NCBI RefSeq assembly: GCF_019091455.1
Contig: NZ_JAGXJN010000003.1
Location: 116,558 to 180,557 of the forward strand
Origin: Chitinophaga sp. GbtcB8
Lineage (GTDB): Bacteria; Bacteroidota; Bacteroidia; Chitinophagales; Chitinophagaceae
Direction: 5' to 3'
DNA length: 64,000 bases
This document shows, piece after piece, positions 9,801 to 16,750 of this stretch (its first letter is position 1; each line of letters begins with the position of its first letter). The position numbers and the translations under genes were made by a program. A model generated the notes under the pieces. That model did not search any database. It saw only the letters and a program-made list of their open reading frames with translations, and was not told where the DNA came from.

Positions 9801-10021
9801 AAGTAAGGATCGGTTATACCTTCCCGCACGAATGGCTCCGTGGCCTGCGTTTTCAGGATCTGAACATTACGCTCACCGGCCGTAACCTCTGGATCATCGA
9901 CAAAAAAGTACCCAACATTGACCCGGAAACCGCTTTCAACACCGGTAACGGGCAGGGCCTGGAAACCTTGCAGATCCCTACGGCACGCAGCTTTGGTATT
10001 AACCTGAGAGCATCCTTTTAA
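6824..10021 (+). CDS. SusC/RagA family TonB-linked outer-membrane protein
   Basis: A 1065-residue outer-membrane transporter that works with the SusD-like lipoprotein just downstream to import a glycan or peptide using TonB energy. Order of parts: signal peptide (residues 1-23, ending VYGQ), carboxypeptidase-regulatory-like domain (~26-105, TGVVTFKADAQRVPGAVVTVKG), SusC plug signature ALGISREKRSLGYAVQEL, plug domain with NPDDIESISVLKGPNAAALYGSRAANGV (~210-240), then a long beta-barrel ending RSFGINLRASF with the expected terminal Phe. The substrate cannot be read from the sequence; the partner SusD is of the SusD-like 2 type. Expression probably starts at the promoter at 6533-6563. Confidence 0.95.
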   Translation: MKFLHTIVLLSVLLLVQQAVYGQDTKITGVVTFKADAQRVPGAVVTVKGSSKGTQTDADGKYSISAKANDTLHFSYIGYTGVDIAVNDTRVINVALESSESRLQEVVVTALGISREKRSLGYAVQELKSRDITEARETNLVNALSGKIAGVNITNSQGNLGSSRIVIRGETSIAGNNQPLFVLDGIPIDNSQLGVGIATARDFPNAISDLNPDDIESISVLKGPNAAALYGSRAANGVLVLKTKTGRGAKGLGITVNSSATMQTLLTLPKYQNAYGQGSGGQFDYVDGKGGGINDGVDESWGPALDGRLIRQFFSNGQPAPWVAHPDNVRDFYETGYTLNNGLSVAGTNDKLDYRFSYNNAKQTGLLPNTGITRNTFTFNSTYRIAPKLTLSTYGSYIRGNADNLPGVDGKRANSVTLQFIWFGRQVDTRLLRNYKDASGNDYNWNHSYYSNPYWIQYENTVAQNRNRFFGNARLSYQVLDWLTANLRVGTDYYNDRRRYKVAYGSNGTPYGSYTEDAYAVTETNSEFTLNANKKLSSDFNLDVLAGGNVRTNQLENNYQQAPRLAVKDVYTLNNSRDPVISTNYFSKLRVYSLFSSAQLGFRDYAFLNLTARNDWSSTLPKGNNSYFYPSVNASLVLSEALHIQSNVLSLLKIRGGWAQVGKDTDPYQLINTYPFNQPFDNNPLLTVSDKFLKDDLKPEITTATEVGAEIGLFKDRARLDVTYYNSNSSNQILLADVSPTTGYLKKLLNAGKINNHGIEVTLGLTPVSTASGFRWDVNVNYSRNVSKVVELDKDGFLNDYVLGSSGNIQVLASKGQRYGALFGKAFLRNDQGQIVVNADGSPAIDPNKKILGYYTPKWIGSINNVLSYKGISISFLIDTKQGGSIWSGTNYTGIYTGVLAESLPGRDAEHGGLPYYYPGNDKKATPVQLADHNTGAPGGATVYHDGMIFNGTTADGKQNTTILPAQSYYKAVYNSSLNESSVYDASFIKLREVRIGYTFPHEWLRGLRFQDLNITLTGRNLWIIDKKVPNIDPETAFNTGNGQGLETLQIPTARSFGINLRASF

Positions 10022-10045
10022 TTGTGAACGCGAAACTGAACTAAC

Positions 10046-11491
10046 ATGAAAAAGTTAAAATTCATATATACATTATGGTTAGCACTGCCGCTGGTAGCTG
10101 TTATAAGCGGTTGCCAGAAACAGCTGGAGCGCATTAACCAAAACCCGAATGAACCCCGCATTGTGCAGCCGGATTACCTGCTGAGCAATGGTATTAAAGC
10201 TAACGTGGATACTTACTGGGGTAATGAAGCAGCTATGGAAGCAGCCCTGCTGTACGTACAGTACTGGTCCAAGATCCAGTATACAGACCCGGACCGTTAC
10301 ATACCGGCAGCAGCCAACATCCAAACGGTGTGGAGTAACTTTTATGCGCAGGGCATAGAAGATTTTACTACCCTGGTACAGCTGGGCGATAGTTTGCCCA
10401 ATCCCAACTACAAAGCCGTAGGCCTTATTATGCGGGCCTGGCTGTTCCAGAATGTAACCGACCTGTTTGGCAGCGTGCCTTACTCTCAGGCCGCTAATAT
10501 CCGGCAATACCTTACGCCTAAGTATGATGAGCAGAAGGATATTTATACCGGCATACTGGCAGAGCTGAAAACAGCCGCGCAGCTGATAGACGAAACCGGC
10601 AATCCCATACAGGGCGATATTTTGCTGGCCGGCAATATGCGTTTATGGAAAAAATTCGCCAACAGCCTGCGCCTGCGCATTGCCATCCGCATTGCCGACA
10701 AGCTGCCGGAGGTATCAAAGACAGTATTTGCAGAAGTAGGTGCAGATGCTGCTTTGCTGGTGGCAGACAATAAAGAGAACATACAGCTCAATTACAAAGC
10801 ATCGCCCAACCAAAACCCGGTAGGCCGCAACCGCGAAACCCGGAATGACTACCGCATCAGTAAAGCTATTGTTGATAAGCTGAAGGCGCTGAACGATCCG
10901 CGCTTAACCATTTATGCGGATAAGGCCAAAGATACCAGCGTGCATGATCTTATTGGCGTAACCAATGGCCTGCCGGTAGATTCCGCTGCCCGCCTGGGTT
11001 TTGACAGAACCTCTGATATTGGTACTGTATTTAAGACCAGCGATGCGCCTGCAGTATTATTCAGCTATGCAGAGCTGTTGTTCATACAGGCAGAAGCTGC
11101 GCAAAGAGGCTGGTTAAGCGGCAATGCAGCTACTTATTACAACCAGGCCGTTACCGCTTCATTAAAACAGTATGGTATAACAGATTCACTGGTGACTAAA
11201 TATTTAGCGCAGCCTGCAGTGGTATATAACGCCACTAACTATAAACAATCTATTGGTGATCAAAAATGGCTGGCACTGTTTGGAAATGGCCTGGAAGCCT
11301 TTGCAGAATGGCGCCGCCTGGATTATCCGCAGCTGAAACCAGCCTATTCCGGTGTGCTGCAGGGTAAAATTCCATTGCGTTTCACTTATCCATCAACGGA
11401 ACAGGCCGTGAACCGCGAAAATTATAAAACAGCAGTAGCCACGCAGGGTGCTGATGTGTTAACGACTAAGTTGTGGTTTGATGCGAATTGA
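10046..11491 (+). CDS. SusD/RagB-like outer-membrane lipoprotein
   Basis: A 481-residue surface lipoprotein that captures substrate over the SusC pore. The signal MKKLKFIYTLWLALPLVAV runs into a lipobox ISGC. The motif RINQNPNEP near residue 31 and the overall text place it in the SusD-like 2 subfamily, often paired with shorter SusC proteins. Helical TPR-like repeats follow (QGIEDFTTLVQLGDS, ELLFIQAEAAQRGW) and the tail carries EAFAEWRRLDYPQ. It starts 24 bp after the SusC stop, so the two are co-transcribed. No hydrolase gene follows in the operon. Confidence 0.93.
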   Translation: MKKLKFIYTLWLALPLVAVISGCQKQLERINQNPNEPRIVQPDYLLSNGIKANVDTYWGNEAAMEAALLYVQYWSKIQYTDPDRYIPAAANIQTVWSNFYAQGIEDFTTLVQLGDSLPNPNYKAVGLIMRAWLFQNVTDLFGSVPYSQAANIRQYLTPKYDEQKDIYTGILAELKTAAQLIDETGNPIQGDILLAGNMRLWKKFANSLRLRIAIRIADKLPEVSKTVFAEVGADAALLVADNKENIQLNYKASPNQNPVGRNRETRNDYRISKAIVDKLKALNDPRLTIYADKAKDTSVHDLIGVTNGLPVDSAARLGFDRTSDIGTVFKTSDAPAVLFSYAELLFIQAEAAQRGWLSGNAATYYNQAVTASLKQYGITDSLVTKYLAQPAVVYNATNYKQSIGDQKWLALFGNGLEAFAEWRRLDYPQLKPAYSGVLQGKIPLRFTYPSTEQAVNRENYKTAVATQGADVLTTKLWFDAN

Positions 11492-11537
11492 GCAGAAAGC
11501 ATAAAGCTTAAAGCCTAAATCAAAAGCTTAGAGTTAA

Positions 11538-11585
11538 AAAGCAAAAAGCAGGAAGTCATTACAATGGCTTTCTGCTTTTTGCTTT
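11538..11585. terminator. Convergent bidirectional terminator
   Basis: Arms 11538-11555 and 11568-11585 pair over 18 bp (14 perfect outer pairs, one G-U) around a 12-nt loop. The arms are A-rich on one side and T-rich on the other, so the hairpin can end the susCD transcript on the plus strand and the lipoprotein transcript on the minus strand. Confidence 0.75.
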
Positions 11586-11601
11586 CTGCTTTGCGCTTCT
11601 C

Positions 11602-12105
11602 TCAAAGCCTTCGCTGAAAAAGTACCGGGTACAGCTTTTCTAATTCTTTCTGATGCTGCGGATCTATCTTATGAAATTCCTGTGAAAATTTTTCCCGGGC
11701 AATATGATCTTTCACAGAATCCTGCACCCGCACAACCGCATCCATTAAATTTCCACGGGCGCCCATCATCACAGTGCCCTGGTATTTAAAACGCAGGTAA
11801 GCCGGCAGCTTGCCGTTACTTTTATAACAATCTGTCCAGTAAGTTATCAGCGCACTGTCAAATGAGTGTTGTCCCCGCGGCACCGCCTGGTCATTAACCC
11901 TGATATTTACCATAGAATCTACTACAATGAACTGCGTGTCAGGTACTTCCGGTGTGTTGCCCAGGTCGGGTACGGCCGTAACAGCGCTGGCATTGGTGTC
12001 TGTGGCTTGGGTAACATTTTTATTGGGCGTTGAGTGCGTACAGGCAGTAAATAGCAGGCCTGCGCAAAAGGTGAATATCACCTGTCGTGAAGTCAGAAAA
12101 AACAT
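11602..12105 (-). CDS. Small lipoprotein of unknown function
   Basis: A 167-residue protein that I do not recognise. The start chosen is ATG at 12105, giving signal MFFLTSRQVIFTFCAGLLFTAC with a lipobox; the frame extends to a GTG at 12126. After the Cys there is a Thr/Asn/Ala-rich linker (to about residue 55), then a compact domain with VDSMVNIRVNDQAVPRG, LITYWTDCYKSNGKLP and a helical C-terminal part rich in His/Gln/Lys. It is a single gene, transcribed towards the susD-like gene and separated from it by a bidirectional terminator. Confidence 0.65.
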   Translation of the reverse strand: MFFLTSRQVIFTFCAGLLFTACTHSTPNKNVTQATDTNASAVTAVPDLGNTPEVPDTQFIVVDSMVNIRVNDQAVPRGQHSFDSALITYWTDCYKSNGKLPAYLRFKYQGTVMMGARGNLMDAVVRVQDSVKDHIAREKFSQEFHKIDPQHQKELEKLYPVLFQRRL

Positions 12106-12163
12106 AAGCAATCCAGTTTGAACCACCTTGCTCCTGCAAGATTGATGCCTTAATATTAAGGTG

Positions 12164-12949
12164 TTATCCCACCGGCGTTCTGCCGCCGTCTACAGAAATA
12201 TTCGTTCCCGTAATATAGCTGGCGCTGGGAGAGGCCAGGAAAGCAACCAGGGCGGCTACCTCCTCCGGTTGCCCGAAACGTTTCATGGGTATTTCTGACA
12301 GCCATTCCTGCTCAATATCTGCTTCGGCCACATTGCGCGCTTCTGCGCTGGCACTAATAATAGAGCGCAGGCGGGCAGTAGCGGTAGCGCCGGGTAATAC
12401 ATTATTTACAGTAATGCCATAGGGCGCCAGTTCACCGGCCATAGTTTTAGCCCAGCCAGCCACGGCCCAGCGGGTGGTATTGGATACGCCTAAATTTTTC
12501 AGGGGTGTTTTTACAGAAGTGGAAATAATATTAATGATGCGGCCGTAACCAGCTGCCGTCATACCCGGGATCACGGCCTGTGACAGGATATGGTTGCAGA
12601 CCAGGTGCTGGTTATATGCTTCCGTAAAGGCATGCGCTTTGGCGTCCAGGATAGGGCCGGGCGCAGGGCCGCCGGTATTGTTAACTAAAATATGGATAGT
12701 GCGTTTTTCTGTAAGGGAAGTGATCACCTGCTCCACCCAGGAAGGGTCCCGGAAATCAGCTACTACAAAATGATGTTGCTGTTGTGCATCGGTGTTCAGC
12801 AGCGCCTTTGCTTTTTTTAACCGGGCTTCTGTTTTTGAGATCAGGATGCATTCTGCGCCGGCGGCAGCCAGCTCCTTTGCGCTAGCCAGCCCTATACCTT
12901 GTGAGCTACCACATATGAGCGCGGTTTTCCCTTTTAATGAAAGTTCCAT
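12164..12949 (-). CDS. Atypical short-chain dehydrogenase/reductase
   Basis: A 261-residue Rossmann-fold SDR. ATG 12949 is preferred over an upstream in-frame ATG at 13006 because the fold begins at [14 protein letters not shown]. Cofactor motif GSSQGIG at ~12-18, VADFRD, the NNTG version of the NNAG motif, and C-terminal GRTPVG after [13 protein letters not shown] are all normal. The catalytic region is not: where classical SDRs have Ser...Tyr-x-x-x-Lys this protein reads [14 protein letters not shown], so Tyr and Lys appear replaced (by Ser and Arg). From memory a divergent SDR group shares this change. Substrate unknown. It lies downstream of the membrane acyltransferase gene on the same strand. 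Confidence 0.85.
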   Translation of the reverse strand: MELSLKGKTALICGSSQGIGLASAKELAAAGAECILISKTEARLKKAKALLNTDAQQQHHFVVADFRDPSWVEQVITSLTEKRTIHILVNNTGGPAPGPILDAKAHAFTEAYNQHLVCNHILSQAVIPGMTAAGYGRIINIISTSVKTPLKNLGVSNTTRWAVAGWAKTMAGELAPYGITVNNVLPGATATARLRSIISASAEARNVAEADIEQEWLSEIPMKRFGQPEEVAALVAFLASPSASYITGTNISVDGGRTPVG

Positions 12950-12969
12950 GGTTCCCCGTAATTTAATTA

Positions 12970-13034
12970 ACAATGAAGAATTAAACGGATAGTAATTGTA
13001 AATCAATGCAATATCCTGATTAATTCTTCATTGT
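12970..13034. repeat. 15-bp inverted repeat between two minus-strand genes
   Basis: Arms 12970-12984 and 13020-13034 are exactly complementary (CAATGAAGAATTAA and its reverse complement), with a 35-nt AT-rich loop. It sits between the acyltransferase stop (13046) and the SDR start (12949), where it could act as an attenuator or mRNA processing site. Confidence 0.6.
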
Positions 13035-13045
13035 CAATTCAGATT

Positions 13046-14170
13046 TTATACACGTACATAAATACGCTTACGGTCCAGTATTTTCCCTACGCTCCAGCAA
13101 AACAGCATGTAGGCCACCGCAAACAGCAATGAGCCTACTTTGCCCGGTGCAATGGGCTGGAAAATATGATCGTTTATCCATGTATATACGGAAACACCGC
13201 CGGTGTGGATGAAATACAGGAATATTACCACCACTTCAGACAGCAGGTACAGGAACAGCGGGTTCTTACCAAACACTGTAAAGAAGCCTGTCCAGCCGGT
13301 TTGTTGTTTAAAATCTATTATAAAGATCAGCAGGGATAACAGCAGCAGGTCAATCCCCACTGTGAACAGCACATAAGAGCTGGTCCAGATCTTTTTATTG
13401 ATGGGAAATGCAAGGTTCCATATTTGTGCGGCAATGATCAGCGCCAAACCTGCCACAATAAGCCGGGTAAGGCCTTTTTGTGTTTTGCCCTGCTGCTGTA
13501 CAAAAAGCCCGGTGTAATAACCTGCCACCACGTTTACAATGGCTGGCAGCGTGCTTAAAATACCTTCAGGGTCAAAAGGAAAACCTTCGCCTTTGTACAG
13601 GTGATGATCGCCCATTATAAAGCGGTCAAAGGTCAGCACCGCATTGCCATGTAAGCCATATTGATCCCCGGGTTGGCCAAACAGCCAAAGAATTAGCCAG
13701 TATCCTAATAATAACACTGCAGATAAAGCCCAGACACCTTTCTTTGGCAGGAAATAGATCATGAGCGAGGCCAGGCCATAACACAGGGCTATACGCTGTA
13801 ACACGCCTAGTATGCGGGTATCGCCAATGGGAATAAATTCCCAGCCGCCGTCAGCCGCATGGCGTACAAAAGGCAGCCAGTACATCAGGAAGCCTAATAA
13901 GAAAATGAGGAACGTTCTGCGTAATATTTTAGCCAGTACTGCGCTGGTACCCAGCTGATCGTATTTGCGCATGCTAAAGCTCATTGCATTACCCACTGCA
14001 AACAGGAAGGAAGGGAATACCAGGTCGGTAGGCGTACAGCCATGCCAGTGAGCATGATGGAGCGGTGCAAAAGCATCTGCGGTACCCGGCGTATTTACAA
14101 TGATCATGAAACATACGGTCATACCCCGGAATACATCCAGCGGTAGAAATCTTTGTGGTGCTGACGACAT
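13046..14170 (-). CDS. HGSNAT/DUF5009-like multipass membrane acyltransferase
   Basis: A 374-residue inner-membrane protein with about ten hydrophobic segments. The N-terminus RFLPLDVFRGMTVCFMIIVNTPG and the following HHAHWHGCTPTDLVFPSFLFAVG match the family of heparan-alpha-glucosaminide N-acetyltransferase and bacterial DUF5009/DUF1624 proteins, in which a conserved His (HxxWxG) is thought to carry the acetyl group across the membrane to an amino sugar. It begins 62 bp from the divergent LacI-type regulator and is followed by the SDR gene. Transfer of acetyl to a cell-wall or imported amino sugar is an inference from the family only. Confidence 0.85.
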   Translation of the reverse strand: MSSAPQRFLPLDVFRGMTVCFMIIVNTPGTADAFAPLHHAHWHGCTPTDLVFPSFLFAVGNAMSFSMRKYDQLGTSAVLAKILRRTFLIFLLGFLMYWLPFVRHAADGGWEFIPIGDTRILGVLQRIALCYGLASLMIYFLPKKGVWALSAVLLLGYWLILWLFGQPGDQYGLHGNAVLTFDRFIMGDHHLYKGEGFPFDPEGILSTLPAIVNVVAGYYTGLFVQQQGKTQKGLTRLIVAGLALIIAAQIWNLAFPINKKIWTSSYVLFTVGIDLLLLSLLIFIIDFKQQTGWTGFFTVFGKNPLFLYLLSEVVVIFLYFIHTGGVSVYTWINDHIFQPIAPGKVGSLLFAVAYMLFCWSVGKILDRKRIYVRV

Positions 14171-14232
14171 AAGGTGAAGGAATTAATTCTGAATAATACG
14201 TAAAAAACCCTGTTTTTCCTACATTGTGGCAA

Positions 14233-15273
14233 ATGGCCAAACCAGTCAACCAGAAAGTTACCATCGCAGATATAGCCCGGGAGCTTAATCTTACCGGCGC
14301 CACGGTATCGCGGGCGCTGAACAACCGTAAAGGCACCAGTGAGGATACCCGCAAGCTGGTACAGGCAGCAGCAGCGCGCATGAACTACCATCGCGACCGT
14401 ATTGCTTATTCCCTGCGGGCCGGCCGGACCAATATTATCGGGGTGATCATTCCCAGTGCAGAGATCAACTTTTTTGGCTCCGTGATACATGGTATTGAGA
14501 ACATGGCCAACAAACATGGCTACAATGTGCTCATCTACCAATCCAATGAGCAGCCGGAGTTTGAGCAAAAAGGTATTGCCACCTTCCTGGGTACACGGGT
14601 GGATGGGATCCTGGCTTCCATTGCCAAGGAAACTACCAATTTCAAACACTACCTGGAAATAAAGGAAAGAGGGCTGCCCCTGGTATTCTTTGACCGGGCC
14701 AATGATACCCTGAACATTCCATCTGTAGTGGTGGATGATTTCAAGGGCGCTTACTATGCCACAGAACACCTGGTACACCAGGGCTACCGCCGCATTGCGC
14801 ATATTGCCGGGCAGCAGCACTTAAAAATATTCCGCGACCGGCTGGAAGGTTACAAGGCAGCGCTTACTGCCAACAGCCTGCCGGTAGACGATTCCCTGAT
14901 CTTTAACGGTAACGTATCCATAGAGGCCGGCCGCCAGGCCATCAGTCATTTCTTAACACAGGCCATACCGCCTGATGCTGTTTTTGCGGTGGAAGATTTC
15001 TCCGCCCTGGGCGCCATTAAAGAGCTGAAGGACCGGCAGATCTCCATCCCGGAAGATTTTGGTGTGGTGGGTTTTGCCAATGAAGCCTTTGGAGAGCATA
15101 TCACCCCCAGCTTAAGCAGCATAGACCAGCAAACCGTGCAAATGGGCAAGGAAGCTTTTAAACTGTTGTTAGAGCTGATAGAAGAAGGAGGGGAGCCGGT
15201 GAAGCATAATACCAAATCCAGGATCATACTGGAGCCGGTACCGGTGTTCAGGCAATCCAGCCAGCGGAAGTGA
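14233..15273 (+). CDS. LacI/GalR family transcriptional regulator
   Basis: A 346-residue repressor-type regulator. The N-terminal helix-turn-helix (VTIADIARELNLTGATVSRALNNRKGTSEDTRKLV) and hinge (NYHRDRIAYSLRAGRTNIIGVIIP) are canonical, followed by a periplasmic-binding-like sugar domain ending with the LSSIDQQTVQMGKEA motif. The frame opens at a TTG (14224), but ATG 14233 just ahead of the HTH is the better start. It is divergent from the acyltransferase gene and lies directly upstream of galK; two palindromic sites of LacI type sit in the gap, so galK is the likely target. The effector is unknown. Confidence 0.95.
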   Translation: MAKPVNQKVTIADIARELNLTGATVSRALNNRKGTSEDTRKLVQAAAARMNYHRDRIAYSLRAGRTNIIGVIIPSAEINFFGSVIHGIENMANKHGYNVLIYQSNEQPEFEQKGIATFLGTRVDGILASIAKETTNFKHYLEIKERGLPLVFFDRANDTLNIPSVVVDDFKGAYYATEHLVHQGYRRIAHIAGQQHLKIFRDRLEGYKAALTANSLPVDDSLIFNGNVSIEAGRQAISHFLTQAIPPDAVFAVEDFSALGAIKELKDRQISIPEDFGVVGFANEAFGEHITPSLSSIDQQTVQMGKEAFKLLLELIEEGGEPVKHNTKSRIILEPVPVFRQSSQRK

Positions 15274-15377
15274 ATTACGGAATGCTTTCTATCTTCCTAC
15301 TCTCAACCTCGTCCTTATTCCTTTATTAATTGCCCACATCCTAAAAAAAAAATCAAAATTTCATTTTGCCAATTCAA

Positions 15378-15391
15378 CGTAATCGATTACT
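15378..15391. promoter_or_regulatory. Putative LacI-type operator, upstream copy
   Basis: The 12-bp palindrome GTAATCGATTAC occupies 15379-15390, centred on a CG step as in many LacI-family operators. An identical palindrome lies 56 bp downstream (centre to centre). The adjacent upstream gene encodes a LacI-type regulator. Confidence 0.75.
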
Positions 15392-15433
15392 TTTATTTTC
15401 CTAATCAGTTTACGTAATCCTTAACTGGCATAG

Positions 15434-15447
15434 CGTAATCGATTACG
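15434..15447. promoter_or_regulatory. Putative LacI-type operator, galK-proximal copy
   Basis: CGTAATCGATTACG is a perfect 14-bp palindrome ending 33 bp before the galK start. A half-like ACGTAATCC lies between the two operators at 15412-15420. The pair could allow a tetramer or two dimers to close the galK promoter. Confidence 0.78.
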
Positions 15448-15480
15448 TAAAAATCAAAAACTGACCATAAATAATTCCAC

Positions 15481-16674
15481 ATGTCCGTGCAAGAAATTCA
15501 ACCGATCATTGAAAGATCAGCCAGTCCGGCAGCAGCCCTGCAAACGTTTTGTGATGCAAATTTCAATGCAGCACCCCTGGTGATACGTGCCGCCGGCCGT
15601 ATTAATCTTATTGGCGAGCATACGGACTATAATAACGGCTTTGTGCTGCCGGCCGCCATTGATAAAGCCATTTACCTGGGCATTATTAAACGGAACGATC
15701 AGCAGCTGCGGTTCCACGCACTGGACCTGGACGATCATTACACCGGCAGCCTGGACAACCTGCAGCCTTCCTCCAAACACTGGCCTGATTATTTACTGGG
15801 TGTAGTGCAGCAGCTGCAGCAAAAAGGTTATCCCATACAGGGATTTGAGTGTGCCTTTGGCGGCAATATTCCACAGGGGGCTGGCCTTTCATCATCCGCT
15901 GCGCTGGAATGCGCTGTGCTGTTTGCCCTGAACCAGCTGTTTGAGCTGAATATCTCTAAAATGGATATGGCCCGTTTAGCACAAGCTGCAGAAAATAATT
16001 TTGTAGGAGTGCGCTGCGGCATCATGGATCAGTTTGCAAGTATTTTTGGTAAGCGCCAGCACCTTATAAAGCTGGACTGTGGCTCGCTGGAGCATGAATA
16101 TATTCCTTTCCGTTTTGATGATGTGAAGCTGGTGCTGCTGGATACCCAGGTAAAACATTCCCTGGCATCATCTGAATACAATACCCGCCGGGCAGAATGT
16201 GAGCAGGGCGTAAAGCTGGTAAGCCGTCACCACCCGGAAGTAAGCAGCCTGCGGCAGGTAAGCATGGATATGCTGGATGCATATGTAAAACCATTTAACA
16301 CGGTTACGTATAACCGTTGCCGGTATGTAGTGGAAGAAATACAGCGTTTGCAGGATGCCTGCGCAGACCTGATCAAAGATGACCTCTCAGCTTTTGGACA
16401 GCGCATGTTTGCTACGCACGAAGGGCTGGATAAATTATATGATGTTAGCTGTGCAGAGCTGAACTGGCTGGCGGAGATGGCATCCGGGGAATCCGGCGTG
16501 CTGGGCGCACGTATGATGGGCGGTGGTTTCGGCGGTTGCACTATTAACATAGTACAAACCGATGCGGTGGAAGATTTTATTGCAAAAGCAGGTCAGGGAT
16601 ACCAGCAGCAGTTCAACATCCCGTTAAAAGCCTACGTAACCAGTATTGAAGATGGTTGCCGGGTGATGGCATAA
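15481..16674 (+). CDS. galK: Galactokinase
   Basis: Phosphorylates alpha-D-galactose at C1 with ATP, the entry step of the Leloir pathway, in the cytoplasm. The GHMP-kinase layout is complete over 397 residues: galactokinase signature GRINLIGEHTDYNNGFVLP (~39-57), ATP-binding PQGAGLSSSAALE (~131-143), catalytic Asp in CGIMDQFAS (~183), and C-terminal MMGGGFGGCTINIV. Uridylyltransferase and epimerase genes are not adjacent, so galK stands alone behind its own regulator and operators. Confidence 0.96.
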   Translation: MSVQEIQPIIERSASPAAALQTFCDANFNAAPLVIRAAGRINLIGEHTDYNNGFVLPAAIDKAIYLGIIKRNDQQLRFHALDLDDHYTGSLDNLQPSSKHWPDYLLGVVQQLQQKGYPIQGFECAFGGNIPQGAGLSSSAALECAVLFALNQLFELNISKMDMARLAQAAENNFVGVRCGIMDQFASIFGKRQHLIKLDCGSLEHEYIPFRFDDVKLVLLDTQVKHSLASSEYNTRRAECEQGVKLVSRHHPEVSSLRQVSMDMLDAYVKPFNTVTYNRCRYVVEEIQRLQDACADLIKDDLSAFGQRMFATHEGLDKLYDVSCAELNWLAEMASGESGVLGARMMGGGFGGCTINIVQTDAVEDFIAKAGQGYQQQFNIPLKAYVTSIEDGCRVMA

Positions 16675-16718
16675 TTACCGGCATTGATACTCAGCTATAA
16701 AATGCAAATTTACAAGGA

Positions 16719-16743
16719 GTGGCACACCAGTACGGTGTGCCAC
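16719..16743. terminator. Bidirectional terminator between galK and TonB receptor
   Basis: Perfect 10-bp GC-rich stem (16719-16728/16734-16743) with a 5-nt loop, in the 76-bp space between the convergent stops, followed by an AT-rich tail on both strands. Confidence 0.75.
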
Positions 16744-16750
16744 ATTTATT

